The position numbers were made by a program, and so were the translations under genes. The notes beneath the pieces are model-generated. The model had not been told where the DNA came from. It ran no database searches and was given only the letters and a program-made list of their open reading frames with translations. Of a stretch of DNA of 64,000 nucleotides, positions 8,775 through 16,465 are shown one piece after another. Source of the stretch: Thiohalocapsa sp963698775 (GTDB taxonomy: Bacteria > Pseudomonadota > Gammaproteobacteria > Chromatiales > Chromatiaceae); the NCBI GenBank assembly GCA_963698775.1, contig CAVOSE010000013.1, positions 1-64,000 of the forward strand, read 5' to 3'. Every line of letters begins with the position of its first letter. The first letter of the stretch is position 1.

Positions 8775-8805
8775 ATATAAGAAACAAATTCTGCGGCCAC
8801 GTCAA
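8775..8805 (-). promoter_or_regulatory. Possible sigma70 promoter of the kor operon
   Basis: On the minus strand, TTGACG (8800-8805) and TTATAT (8775-8780) are separated by 19 bp, about 94 bp upstream of the korA start. The boxes are good but the spacer is 1-2 bp longer than ideal. Confidence 0.4.
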
Positions 8806-8947
8806 AACAATAGGAACCAAGCGGGTGGCGTTTCCTGCCTAGCCGATGCAGGGTATCGGCTACAATCTCCTCGAACCGCCGCGCAATAGGCGGGCGCAAC
8901 GCCGACGGCGGCCTTGATCATCGTCTGGCCCACTTACCGGCGATCCC

Positions 8948-9004
8948 TGCGTAGTCAGGGCTTCCAGCCCTGATTCTGTCAGGCCAGGATGGCCTGACTA
9001 CGCA
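8948..9004. repeat. 57-bp cloverleaf palindromic repeat, copy 1
   Basis: The outer arms TGCGTAGTCAGG and CCTGACTACGCA enclose two small hairpins, CAGGGCTTCCAGCCCTG and CAGGCCAGGATGGCCTG. A second element of the same length and plan lies at 14631-14687. This is a REP/BIME-like dispersed repeat. Confidence 0.85.
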
Positions 9005-9150
9005 TTCGGTGGCCGATGTGAACCAAGGGATGATCAAGGCCCCGAACGCGGCTCCGCCATTGCGTGCCAGCCGACGCTTGACCGTCGGCGGCTGCATCAC
9101 GCTGGCGTCGCCGCGGCGCCTTCATCTACCCAACATGACCGAACTTCGCC

Positions 9151-10203
9151 ATGAACAGTCCATGGAACCGCTTTGTACTCTGGCTCCCAGAAGCCTGGTC
9201 ACGCCTCAAGGTACAGGGCGCCGAACGGCGGTTGCGCGAGCGCGGCGTGGAATTGGCCATTGAGCGTATCGTGACCCAGGCCAATCCGGCCCTGCGTGGG
9301 CTCGGTGGCTACAAGCGCAAGCTGTATCCCGTCGTCGAGCGTCTGCTCGCCTACAGTGAGGAATTGGTCGCGCAGATACCGGGCCCCATCACCGTAGACC
9401 CGGATAGCTGGTCGTCGGACCCGCTCGTCAACGCGCTGTTCGGCAATGTCGAGCGCATCCGCCAGGTGGTCTCAGGGCCAGCGGTGCGCGGCTGGGTGAC
9501 GGCCAATCCGGTACCGCGCGGCGATGACCTCTACGCGCTGCTGGCGGTGATGCCGGTGGAGCGGACCCAGTTGGGTATGGAGTTGCTGGGCGATCAGGTG
9601 CAGCGCGACGTCAAGCAGACCACCCTCAGCTTCACGGACCACGAGTTGCATGCCGTTGGCGAAAGCATGCCCGATGCGCGCCGGGTGCTCGCGGGGCAGT
9701 TGATAGACCTGATTGTCTCCATCGCCATCGCCGACATCGTCGCGCAGGAAGAGCGCATCGCGGCGCTGGAGCAGGCGGTGCGCATGCTCAAACTCAAGCG
9801 AAAGGTGGTCAACCCGCGCGCCGGCGCGGTCGACCTGTCGCTGAGCAGCAGTGGCCAGCACCTGGCCGAACTGGAGCGGCTTCAGGCCCGTATCGACGAG
9901 ACCGAGCGTGATCTCGCCGACGCCAGCCGAGGACTGGGCGATATCGAACAGTATCTACATCGGCTCGTCAGTCTGCTGGACCACCCCGAACGCCACCTGG
10001 GTCTGACTCGCATGCACCTGTGGCTGGACCGCATGAATATCGTTCGCGACCGGGCCGATCCGGTCGCGAGCGAGATCCAGCTCGTGCGTGGTCAGCGCGC
10101 AAACCAATTGGGCCGCGTCGCAGAGTTCATCCGCTTTCCACGTCGCCTGATCAAGACCGCCGACGAGCGGCTGGCGGATGTTGAACGTCACCTTGGGATG
10201 TAG
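9151..10203 (+). CDS. Conserved-looking hypothetical protein with coiled-coil region
   Basis: This 350-residue protein is not a family I recognise. Its N-terminus has a Trp/Leu/Arg-rich helix (WNRFVLWLPEAWSRLK) but no signal peptide or membrane span. Residues about 195-225 (AQEERIAALEQAVRMLKLKRK) and 235-270 (AELERLQARIDETERDL) look like coiled coil. Base composition and codon use are like those of the chromosome, which supports a real gene. It ends only 2 nt before the rimK scrap, so it may mark one side of a deletion or insertion that removed most of rimK. Confidence 0.7.
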   Translation: MNSPWNRFVLWLPEAWSRLKVQGAERRLRERGVELAIERIVTQANPALRGLGGYKRKLYPVVERLLAYSEELVAQIPGPITVDPDSWSSDPLVNALFGNVERIRQVVSGPAVRGWVTANPVPRGDDLYALLAVMPVERTQLGMELLGDQVQRDVKQTTLSFTDHELHAVGESMPDARRVLAGQLIDLIVSIAIADIVAQEERIAALEQAVRMLKLKRKVVNPRAGAVDLSLSSSGQHLAELERLQARIDETERDLADASRGLGDIEQYLHRLVSLLDHPERHLGLTRMHLWLDRMNIVRDRADPVASEIQLVRGQRANQLGRVAEFIRFPRRLIKTADERLADVERHLGM

Positions 10204-10205
10204 TC

Positions 10206-10325
10206 ATGAGGGGATGTCTGAAGGGCATCGAGACCGCCACCGGCAAGAACATCGCCGGCAAGGTGATCGAGTTCATCGCAAAGAAAGCCATGGCAGGGAA
10301 GATCCGCACCCGTGGCAAAGGCTGA
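10206..10325 (+). pseudogene. rimK: C-terminal remnant of rimK (ribosomal protein S6--L-glutamate ligase)
   Basis: A 39-codon frame reads GCLKGIETATGKNIAGKVIE followed by FIAKKA and a basic Lys/Arg/Gly tail. This matches what I recall of the extreme C-terminus of RimK-type ATP-grasp ligases (…GLEGIE(K/G)ATGxDxAGxxIE(Y/F)IE…), where it follows the NASPG active-site end. All upstream ATP-grasp sequence is absent. The frame overlaps the start of the following aspartoacylase-like gene by 14 nt, as an intact rimK might in its original operon. A chance small gene is possible but less likely. Confidence 0.65.
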
Positions 10326-11367
10326 CGCCACCGCCGCGCCGATCGAGATCGGCGGCCAGACCATTCGCGCCGGTCAGCGCGCACGTGTGGATGTGCCGTT
10401 GCCGAGCCTGTTCACGCAGACCGCCGTCTATTTGCCAGTCCACGTGGTGCATGGGCGTAGGCCCGGTCCCAGGCTGTTTCTGACCGCGGCCGTGCACGGC
10501 GACGAGATCAACGGCATCGCCATCATCCGACGGCTGTTGGAGAGCGCATCGCTGAGGGCACTGCGCGGCACCCTGATCGCGGTGCCAGTGGTGAATGTCT
10601 ACGGCTTTATCCGCCATTCGCGCTACCTGCCCGACCGACGCGACCTGAACCGCAGTTTTCCTGGCTCCGGCGGCGGCTCGATGGCGGGTCGGTTGGCGGC
10701 CACCCTGATGACCGAGGTGGTCGCCAACAGCGATCTCGGCCTCGACCTGCACACCGGCGCCGCGCACCGCGAGAACTTGCCACAAATCCGCGCCCAGCTC
10801 GACGAGCCAGGGGTGCTGGAGCTGGCACGCGCCTTCGGTGCACCGGTGATGCTCAACGCCGAGTTGCGCGACGGCTCCCTGCGCGGCGAGGCCGGCGCGA
10901 TCGGCGTGCCGGTGCTGGTCTACGAGGCCGGCGAGGCACTGCGCTTCGACGAGTTGTCCATCCGTGCCGGGGTGCGCGGCGTGTTGGGCGTGATGCGGCA
11001 TATCGGCATGCTGCGCGAAAGCAGCCGGCGCGCGCGCCAAGAGGCGGAGCCGGTGATCGCACGCTCCAGCAGCTGGGCGCGGGCGCATCAGAGCGGCATG
11101 CTGCGTTTTCTGAAGCCGCTCGGGGCGCGAGTGCAAAAGGGCGAACGCCTGGCCGTGATCGCCGACCCCTTCGGCATCGGCGAGGAGCCGGTGCCATCAC
11201 CCACCAGCGGCATCGTCATCGGCCGCGTCAACCTGCCCCTGGTCACCGAGGGCGAGGCCCTATTCCACATCGCCCGCTTCGGCCAGACCGACGTCGCGGC
11301 GGAGACCGTCGAGCGTTTCCAGAACTCGCTCGATCCCACGGATGACTGGTCCGAGCCGATCGATTGA
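10312..11367 (+). CDS. Succinylglutamate desuccinylase/aspartoacylase family zinc hydrolase
   Basis: This 351-residue M14-like zinc amidohydrolase has zinc ligands visible as AAVHGDEING (His and Glu) near residue 64 and DLHTGA (His) near residue 144. Arg/Asn motifs of the substrate site follow the first pair (DRRDLNRSFPG). The C-terminal roughly 80 residues form a biotinyl/lipoyl-like beta sandwich (PLGARVQKGERLAVIADPFG). Family members remove N-acyl groups or C-terminal glutamates. Relatives lie beside rimK in other gammaproteobacteria, and the rimK scrap here fits that. The start is GTG, inside the rimK remnant; CAGGGAAG lies about 11 nt upstream. Confidence 0.82.
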   Translation: MAKADATAAPIEIGGQTIRAGQRARVDVPLPSLFTQTAVYLPVHVVHGRRPGPRLFLTAAVHGDEINGIAIIRRLLESASLRALRGTLIAVPVVNVYGFIRHSRYLPDRRDLNRSFPGSGGGSMAGRLAATLMTEVVANSDLGLDLHTGAAHRENLPQIRAQLDEPGVLELARAFGAPVMLNAELRDGSLRGEAGAIGVPVLVYEAGEALRFDELSIRAGVRGVLGVMRHIGMLRESSRRARQEAEPVIARSSSWARAHQSGMLRFLKPLGARVQKGERLAVIADPFGIGEEPVPSPTSGIVIGRVNLPLVTEGEALFHIARFGQTDVAAETVERFQNSLDPTDDWSEPID

Positions 11368-11613
11368 GTCTATCTGCCGATCCTTGGTCGTCAGGACGCA
11401 GACCCGATCTGAACGGGATTGGGCTCCTGTCCTTGTTGGGGCTTCTACCCCTGTTATGTCAGAACGCAAACATGACCTAAAGGTGAGTAAGACAGGACGG
11501 TCAAGACCGCAACCGTGAGGCGAAACGTGTCCGAGCCTAGACCGGCTGTGAAGGGGATTAAGATGCTCTCGTCACACCAGCGCCATCTCGGAGCAGAGAT
11601 CCAACAGTCGGCC

Positions 11614-11758
11614 TCAGTCGCCGATCGCTTCGATGCGTGCCACGTCGAATCCGCGTTCGACCAGGTGTGTAATCAGGGGATCGAAGCCCGCATCCGTTCG
11701 GGCGACGCGGAAGCTCCTCGGGCTGATTGCTCTCGTAGTCGATCAGGATGTAGTGCAT
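11614..11758 (-). pseudogene. Internally deleted PIN/NYN-like protein gene
   Basis: On the minus strand a start reads MHYILIDYESNQPEE, the usual N-terminus of small PIN-like proteins (beta strand plus first acidic residue). A few codons on, in another frame, FRVARTDAGFDPLITHL continues to a TGA. This corresponds to the C-terminal DTGFDPLIxHL segment of the same family. The roughly 80-90 residues normally between the two ends are missing and the frames do not match. It is a decayed gene with both ends kept. Confidence 0.7.
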
Positions 11759-11958
11759 ACAGTTCAGTGACAGTGCGGTGTCGACCCACTACCGTCACTC
11801 TGTCAGCAAACCGAGATGTCTGCGATGGGGCGGTAAGCAGACGATTATGCAAACTGTCACCTCAACTGCTGACCATTGCGCTGGATTTGGAATAAGCCCA
11901 GCAACTGCCGCACCTCCGATGCCTGGATTCCGGATTGGGAGATTCGTTCGACGGATTG

Positions 11959-13206
11959 TTACCAACGATCATCCTGTTCGGGATACTGTTCGGGTGCTGC
12001 ACCGTGTTCCTCCAGCACCTGTGGCTTCCGGCTTGCGGGCCCGGTGCTCACGCGCTCGACGATGAGCTCGAATCGCCACTTGTCGCCGAAGTCGAACAGA
12101 AAATTGATTCGCATCCCTTCGCAAAGGGGGAGGTCGCCGACTTTCACCTCGTCTGCAACCTGTTCGGACTCATCCACCATCGCGGGGTGGTCGATCTCAA
12201 CAAGATGGCCGAAGCGATCTTGGTAGCTGAATCGGTACAAATGGTCCGAATCAAAATCGAAGCTCAAGAGAATTGTGGACGCTAGCGCGTCGAGACCGCT
12301 CTCCCCGCCAATGGCGATGCGCCGCCAGCATTTCGCCCCGAGGGACACCTTAAATTGATGCTTGCCGGGGTGAAACTGGAGCGCGGGGATCTCCAGTTCA
12401 TTTTGCCAACCCTTGATCTCCGGACGCAGGACTAGACTCCATTGTTCGAAGCGAACCAACGGATCGAAAAGTTCTCCGAAATCAAGGCTTGGTATGACCG
12501 GATCAGTGTTGGGTGCTCTTGCTTTCTCAATGAAGTCCGTGTAGTGGTTGTCCAGGGATTTCCCCCAGTCGGTGAGGCGCATCTGCGCAGGGTGCCAGCC
12601 TTTACCCTCCGCCGGCGCCAGCGTTCGAATCTCCAGCAGACCAAAAAGCTCCATCAGCGCCAGATTGTGAAATCCTGGGCGATACCGGAGACCGGCGGAG
12701 TCCTGAGGTGTCTCGTAGACCTGCTTACCCGGGCTAGGAAACTGGCTGATAAAGTTTATGGCTTTTGTCATCGCATCCTCCCAACTCGGGCGTTCGCCGA
12801 TGGCTTCCTCGCTTGAGCGCACCCACCAGGCCTTCAACAGCGCAAAATAGCGCTCGGCACCGTTAAGGGAATGCCACGACGCCAAGACGGCGGGGTCGAG
12901 CTGAAGACGCGGTTTCTTGGGCGCCGTATCGATCAGCGCAAGGCCACTCGAGCGCAGCAGCAAATAGAGGCCATTGATGTGCGGATAGGATTTCTGGATC
13001 GCGCGTTTCAGTCCCAGCTCCAGAGGATGCGTAAGACGCTGATTGATCGTCTCCAGGGTCTTCAAGGTGAGTAAATGGCCAGGGGTGACCGGCAGGCCCT
13101 GATCGCCGATCAGATCCAACAGGGCATCGAAATCCCGCAGGATCGTGCCAGGGGCTTGCCGTTCAAAATCGGGCGCATCAAGGTCGGGGGTAGATGTTTC
13201 GGTCAT
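11959..13206 (-). CDS. Plasmid pRiA4b ORF-3 family protein
   Basis: This 415-residue protein has a C-terminal domain (about residues 285-400: DHLYRFSYQDRFG, then KVGDLPLCEGMRINFLFDFGD and KWRFELIVE) that matches the pRiA4b ORF-3 / IS1096 TnpR-like fold, a small beta-rich domain common on plasmids and in defence islands. The first 270 residues are mainly helical and unrecognised. Function is unknown. The ATG (MTETSTPDL) is preferred; an upstream in-frame TTG adds 12 residues. It lies among decayed accessory genes, with a 28-bp palindrome about 45 bp upstream. Confidence 0.72.
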   Translation of the reverse strand: MTETSTPDLDAPDFERQAPGTILRDFDALLDLIGDQGLPVTPGHLLTLKTLETINQRLTHPLELGLKRAIQKSYPHINGLYLLLRSSGLALIDTAPKKPRLQLDPAVLASWHSLNGAERYFALLKAWWVRSSEEAIGERPSWEDAMTKAINFISQFPSPGKQVYETPQDSAGLRYRPGFHNLALMELFGLLEIRTLAPAEGKGWHPAQMRLTDWGKSLDNHYTDFIEKARAPNTDPVIPSLDFGELFDPLVRFEQWSLVLRPEIKGWQNELEIPALQFHPGKHQFKVSLGAKCWRRIAIGGESGLDALASTILLSFDFDSDHLYRFSYQDRFGHLVEIDHPAMVDESEQVADEVKVGDLPLCEGMRINFLFDFGDKWRFELIVERVSTGPASRKPQVLEEHGAAPEQYPEQDDRW

Positions 13207-13250
13207 GTTGCGACTAACTCTTGAAAGGGGGGGATTGAGCAAACATCCCC

Positions 13251-13278
13251 ACGATTATGGAAAACTTCCCATAATCGT
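13251..13278. promoter_or_regulatory. Palindrome upstream of the pRiA4b ORF-3 gene
   Basis: ACGATTATGG and CCATAATCGT form perfect 10-bp arms around an 8-nt centre, 45 bp before the gene start. This could be an operator for an autoregulator or a small hairpin. There is no T-run. Confidence 0.5.
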
Positions 13279-13593
13279 TCTAGTGATTGTCAGACGCCAT
13301 TCCCGACCTTGACGCCATCGAGCCGAGAGAGGCATCGACCTCGAACGTCCGCGTCGGATAGGGTGCTTTGATTGTCACCGTGCGGCCTCTTTGATCAAGG
13401 CCCCGCGCGACTTCGGTGGTCATACCCATGTCTCGCGGCGTTCCGGCGTCGGCTGGCGTTAGCCAGATCGGCGCGCTGCTGATCTCTGTGAGCAAGAGGT
13501 GGAGAGGCACTTCAAGGCCGTTTACAGCCGTCACCCGAGGTTCCCGCCCAGTGCCCCGAGCCGAGGCGGTGACATTGATGAATAGACACAGAT
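13279..13593. other. Intergenic region without a convincing gene
   Basis: These 315 bases lie between divergent genes. A minus-strand frame (13280-13645) is open for 121 codons but has no recognisable domain, no ribosome site and overlaps the start of the rightward gene. I see no RNA gene or promoter I can defend. Confidence 0.5.
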
Positions 13594-14562
13594 ATGAAAA
13601 AGGCAAAACCTGCAAAGAATAAATCGAGCCCCGGTCGAGGTCCAATCGCCAGGAAGGTCATTGCCGCGGCGAGGCAGACCCTCCAACGGAAGGTCACGAA
13701 CCTTGCCGATTGGCGAGAAGGACGTTTGCGGGCCGAGGAAGACCGGAAAAGGATCATCTCCCACGAGAATCTAGCGCAATACGATCCGCTGCACGCGGTG
13801 TACATCTATGGGCACAACCAGTTATCCGTGCTGATCGAGCAGTTGACGCAGTTGCCGATGCTGAAGAAACTGGCGGATGCCTATGCTACGGCGGCTGAGG
13901 AGTATCTGCCCTCCGGCCCGCCGATGAGTCCGTTGACGACCTCCTATTTCACCTGCTGGGGTGCTTTCGATCTGTGTTCTCTTGGTGCGAAGAAGGAGAC
14001 ACTGTGCACGGTGGCGACGGACTTCTGTGAAGCGCAGGGGGTCGATGAAGGATTGATCTCGCTGTTCGAAACGATGCAGGCATCCAGAATGGGGGTCTAT
14101 CGGCATGAAGGGACATCGGGGCACTTCGTCTTTCTTCGCGAGTTGGTGACCAACCGAGAGATCAAGGCGATCTCGCCCAGTGGCTATCTCGGGAACGCCG
14201 GAGAAGTTTGGCTTGCTCGTGTCCTGCCGCCCCTGTTCGATACATCGGTGTTTGACTATGCGGTCGTCTTCACCACCCCATACCTATTGGGCAAGCTCGG
14301 TCCGTCCCACCGGTTCGTGACAGCCGCCGAGGACGACTGGTTGGCCTTCTTCAAAAGGAATCTGGCGCAGGGGGACCAGGCCGCGCAAGGTGCAGACTAT
14401 GAGCGTCTGATGAAGTATGGGCGGAGCCGTCACTATTGGAACGAGTATATCTTCCTGGCCTATCGCAACTTCCGTCAGGAGGTCATCATGCTCGAAGGGA
14501 TTCCGGACATTGCGGAGAGTTTGCCGCACTCGGACGCAGGGCGGGCACGGCTGGGGATGTAG
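13594..14562 (+). CDS. Hypothetical protein, unrecognised
   Basis: This 322-residue protein starts at ATG with a very basic head (MKKAKPAKNKSSPGRGPIARK). It continues with an aromatic-rich globular body (LHAVYIYGHNQLSVLI, SGHFVFLRELVTNREIKAISPSGYLGNAGEVWLARVLPP). It has no membrane span or signal peptide. Codon use looks genuine. The length and SGYLG/GEVWLARVLPP pattern resemble conserved proteins of unknown function, but I cannot name a family. A REP-like element follows 68 nt after the stop. Confidence 0.68.
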   Translation: MKKAKPAKNKSSPGRGPIARKVIAAARQTLQRKVTNLADWREGRLRAEEDRKRIISHENLAQYDPLHAVYIYGHNQLSVLIEQLTQLPMLKKLADAYATAAEEYLPSGPPMSPLTTSYFTCWGAFDLCSLGAKKETLCTVATDFCEAQGVDEGLISLFETMQASRMGVYRHEGTSGHFVFLRELVTNREIKAISPSGYLGNAGEVWLARVLPPLFDTSVFDYAVVFTTPYLLGKLGPSHRFVTAAEDDWLAFFKRNLAQGDQAAQGADYERLMKYGRSRHYWNEYIFLAYRNFRQEVIMLEGIPDIAESLPHSDAGRARLGM

Positions 14563-14630
14563 TGGGGAGGTACGGACTGGGTTGCGATGAGGGGCTAGGC
14601 TCATCTTTCCGGCCAGTCGCTTACATTTGC

Positions 14631-14687
14631 TGCGTAGCCCGGGCTTTGAGCCCCGAAACTATCAGGCCAGGATGGCCTGACTACGCA
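14631..14687. repeat. 57-bp cloverleaf palindromic repeat, copy 2
   Basis: The length and plan match the copy at 8948-9004: outer arms TGCGTAG/CTACGCA, inner hairpins GGGCTTTGAGCCC and CAGGCCAGGATGGCCTG. The right half is identical to copy 1 over the last 25 bases. The left half has diverged but keeps pairing, as expected if structure is selected. Confidence 0.85.
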
Positions 14688-14826
14688 ATGCGCCGGTCGA
14701 CGTGGCCGGAACGGCGATCAAGATCCGCTTCCGCCCTGGACGAAAGCCGATAGATCACTTCTTCGCGAGCTGCTCGCGGCCAGCAGCCTTGATCCGCTCG
14801 GCGAGCTTCGGCAGCTCGTTGGCCTC

Positions 14827-14873
14827 GGGCCAGTTCCGGGGGGCCAGTTCCGGGGACAGTGTATGTAACTCAA
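14827..14873 (+). repeat. Tandem 14-bp repeat with GGGGACAGT tail
   Basis: GGGCCAGTTCCGGG occurs twice back to back (14827-14840 and 14841-14854), followed by GGACAGTGTATGTAACTC. The TTCCGGGGACAGT-type sequence is recalled near REP-associated tyrosine transposase genes in gammaproteobacteria. No transposase gene is left here. Confidence 0.6.
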
Positions 14874-14952
14874 CTCGTCGACGTGGCAAGCGTCGGCTAT
14901 CCACTGGACTGCGGCCCCGGAGCGGCGAAGCGCCAGCGTCGGCAACTGGCCG

Positions 14953-15351
14953 CTATGTGTAGCTTCACATAGCGACCTCTATGTGTAGCTGCAAACTGTG
15001 TGAAGTTCCTATGCCGACGCCAGAGCTGGCCTACGCTGAGGCCAGGCGGTTCTTCACATAGTTTCAGAACCTCGCAGAATCCTTGCGCCGCGCCCGCGGG
15101 TCGAGAGCGCGAGGTCGTCAGGTGGGTGCGCAGAAGGATCAGCAGCTATCCGCGCGGGCCACTCAGGTCTTTGTGTTGGTTTGGACGGCGCCGCCAGACC
15201 TCATCGCGATTTCCTGCACTGGCAGCCACCTTCCAGAGAACCGAAGAACTATGTGAAGCTGCCTCGCCACTCGGCCCGCGCCAAGCGAGTCAACTCAGCG
15301 ACTTGTGAGGACAGTCGCTGCGAGCTTCACATAGTTGCTAACTTCACATAG
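14953..15351. repeat. Cluster of eight CTATGTGAAG/CTTCACATAG motifs
   Basis: Copies lie at 14953, 14963, 14979, 14996, 15052, 15249, 15325 and 15342, in both orientations; three have one mismatch. The first two form a near-perfect 22-bp palindrome with AGCT at the centre. They bound unique spacers of 9 to 188 bp and no coding sequence. Recombination sites of small cassettes or binding sites are possible; the function is unknown. Confidence 0.7.
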
Positions 15352-15479
15352 TGGCCGGTTGCCGTCCTTGACCGACGACGACCAAGGGACCTCAGGACAC
15401 TCCACGATGGGTTGCCAATCAACGACCTCGCGACTCCTGCCGCTTGCCGACTGCTGCACCCGTCCACCCGACATCAGTA

Positions 15480-15800
15480 CTACGGACTCGCCGGCATCGG
15501 CGGCTCAGCCCAGAGTACCTCTGATCTCTGGTTCAGCGTCTGGGCTTCATCGAGCGAGCCGTCGCGGTACAGAGCGCACCGAATCTCCCCGGTCCAGTCC
15601 AAGTGGTGGAAGTAGACGACCACGTTCGAGCCATCCCGCCGGACGTGACGGACGCGGACATCCCTTGGCAGTTCGTCTGCGTAGATCCCGACGCACCCGA
15701 CTGCTAGAGACTCCGGGGGAGGCCGAACGTAGCTGTCGGATATTGCCACGGCAAGGAGCAGCGCGAGAAGCGTCAAGACTGCCAAGCTCCAACGCGGCAT
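15480..15800 (-). CDS. Small membrane-anchored or secreted hypothetical protein
   Basis: This 106-residue protein has a hydrophobic N-terminal segment (LAVLTLLALLLAVAISDSY) that could be a signal anchor. A short extracytoplasmic domain follows (VGIYADELPRDVRVRHVRRD, VVYFHHLDWTGEIRCALY). The hydrophobic-then-polar pattern supports a real gene, but no clear ribosome site is seen and no family is recognised. It lies beside the CTATGTGAAG cluster. Confidence 0.45.
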   Translation of the reverse strand: MPRWSLAVLTLLALLLAVAISDSYVRPPPESLAVGCVGIYADELPRDVRVRHVRRDGSNVVVYFHHLDWTGEIRCALYRDGSLDEAQTLNQRSEVLWAEPPMPASP

Positions 15801-15916
15801 ATGTCGGCTCGGGGGACGGTTTTTCCTGGCCGCCAGTATGCCACGATGGCATCCCCGGTAATCGTCGGCCCTCGCGCCCTCAACGACCGTAACCGATATC
15901 TTTATGAGCGTTGGCC

Positions 15917-16465
15917 TTAGCTTTCGATTCGCGTCAACACCTCAAAATCCCCCTCCACCAACGCCCGCGTCCCCTGCACTAACCAAGCCCAAGATTTCTG
16001 CGGGTCGCGCCCCTCGAACGCCTTCAGCTTCGCCCGACGCTCGGCGTCGATCACAACCGGGTTGTCCAGGTACAGCTTCGGCTCCGTCAGCGTGAACACG
16101 TAGGGATACTTCTCGGTGTGCCGCACCTTCTTGTGCGCTTGCTTGGTCGGCGTGCTCGCCACCGTCGCATGCGCGATGACGCCAGTCCCGCTCGCGTAAA
16201 AGCAAATCCCGTCCCCCGGCTTCAGCTTCGTCCGCCCCGGTGTCCGCTCGCTGAACGCATAGACCTTTTCCTTGCCCACCAGCGTCTGGACAATCTGCTC
16301 CGCCGTCGCCTCGGCGTCGGACGCTCATTCCTCCACGTAGTCGCGGACCGCGCCCGGTGCCTTCATGTCCTTGGCCAGGTGCCGACGGAAGCGCGCGCGT
16401 GCCGTGTCGTCGCCGGCGCCGTCGTCTAGCTTCCCCGTCAACTCTAGAATCTCTGTCAGCGTCAT
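15917..16465 (-). pseudogene. EVE-domain nuclease-like gene with central deletion and stop
   Basis: The 5' part (16465 down to about 16328) encodes MTLTEILELTGKLDDGAGDD and a following FRRHLAKDMKAPGAVRDYVEE, then TGA. In the same frame after the stop comes SDAEATAEQIVQTLVGKEKV, running through an EVE (PUA-like) domain to 15917 (GDGICFYASGTGVIAHATV, PKLYLDNPVVIDAE, WAWLVQGTR). Full-length relatives, as I recall them, carry a restriction-endonuclease-like domain of roughly 230 residues between these parts. Here it is missing and a stop sits at the junction. The ATG overlaps the preceding stop (ATGA), so the gene was coupled to the NERD/type IIG gene. The C-terminal EVE part might still be made from an internal GTG at 16279. 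Confidence 0.75.

Larger units (their letters stand above)
8682..9150. other. Intergenic region upstream of korA
   Basis: This 469-base divergent region holds the probable korA promoter and a 57-bp cloverleaf-like repeat, but no credible gene. A TACAAT box at 8861-8866 faces the rightward gene without a clear -35 at normal distance. Confidence 0.5.
14563..15479. other. Repeat-rich stretch without protein genes
   Basis: These 917 bases hold three repeat types in order: the 57-bp cloverleaf repeat, a tandem 14-mer, and eight copies of CTATGTGAAG or its complement. Frames present are broken and lack ribosome sites. It may be the remains of small mobile cassettes. Confidence 0.6.

Noticed and set aside
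13280..13645. A 121-codon leftward frame as a gene
   Set aside because: No ribosome site or recognisable domain, and it overlaps the start of a better-supported rightward gene.
14953..15351. Integron attC sites
   Set aside because: The CTATGTGAAG motifs lack the paired RYYYAAC/GTTRRRY core sites and no integron integrase is present, so I did not call an integron.
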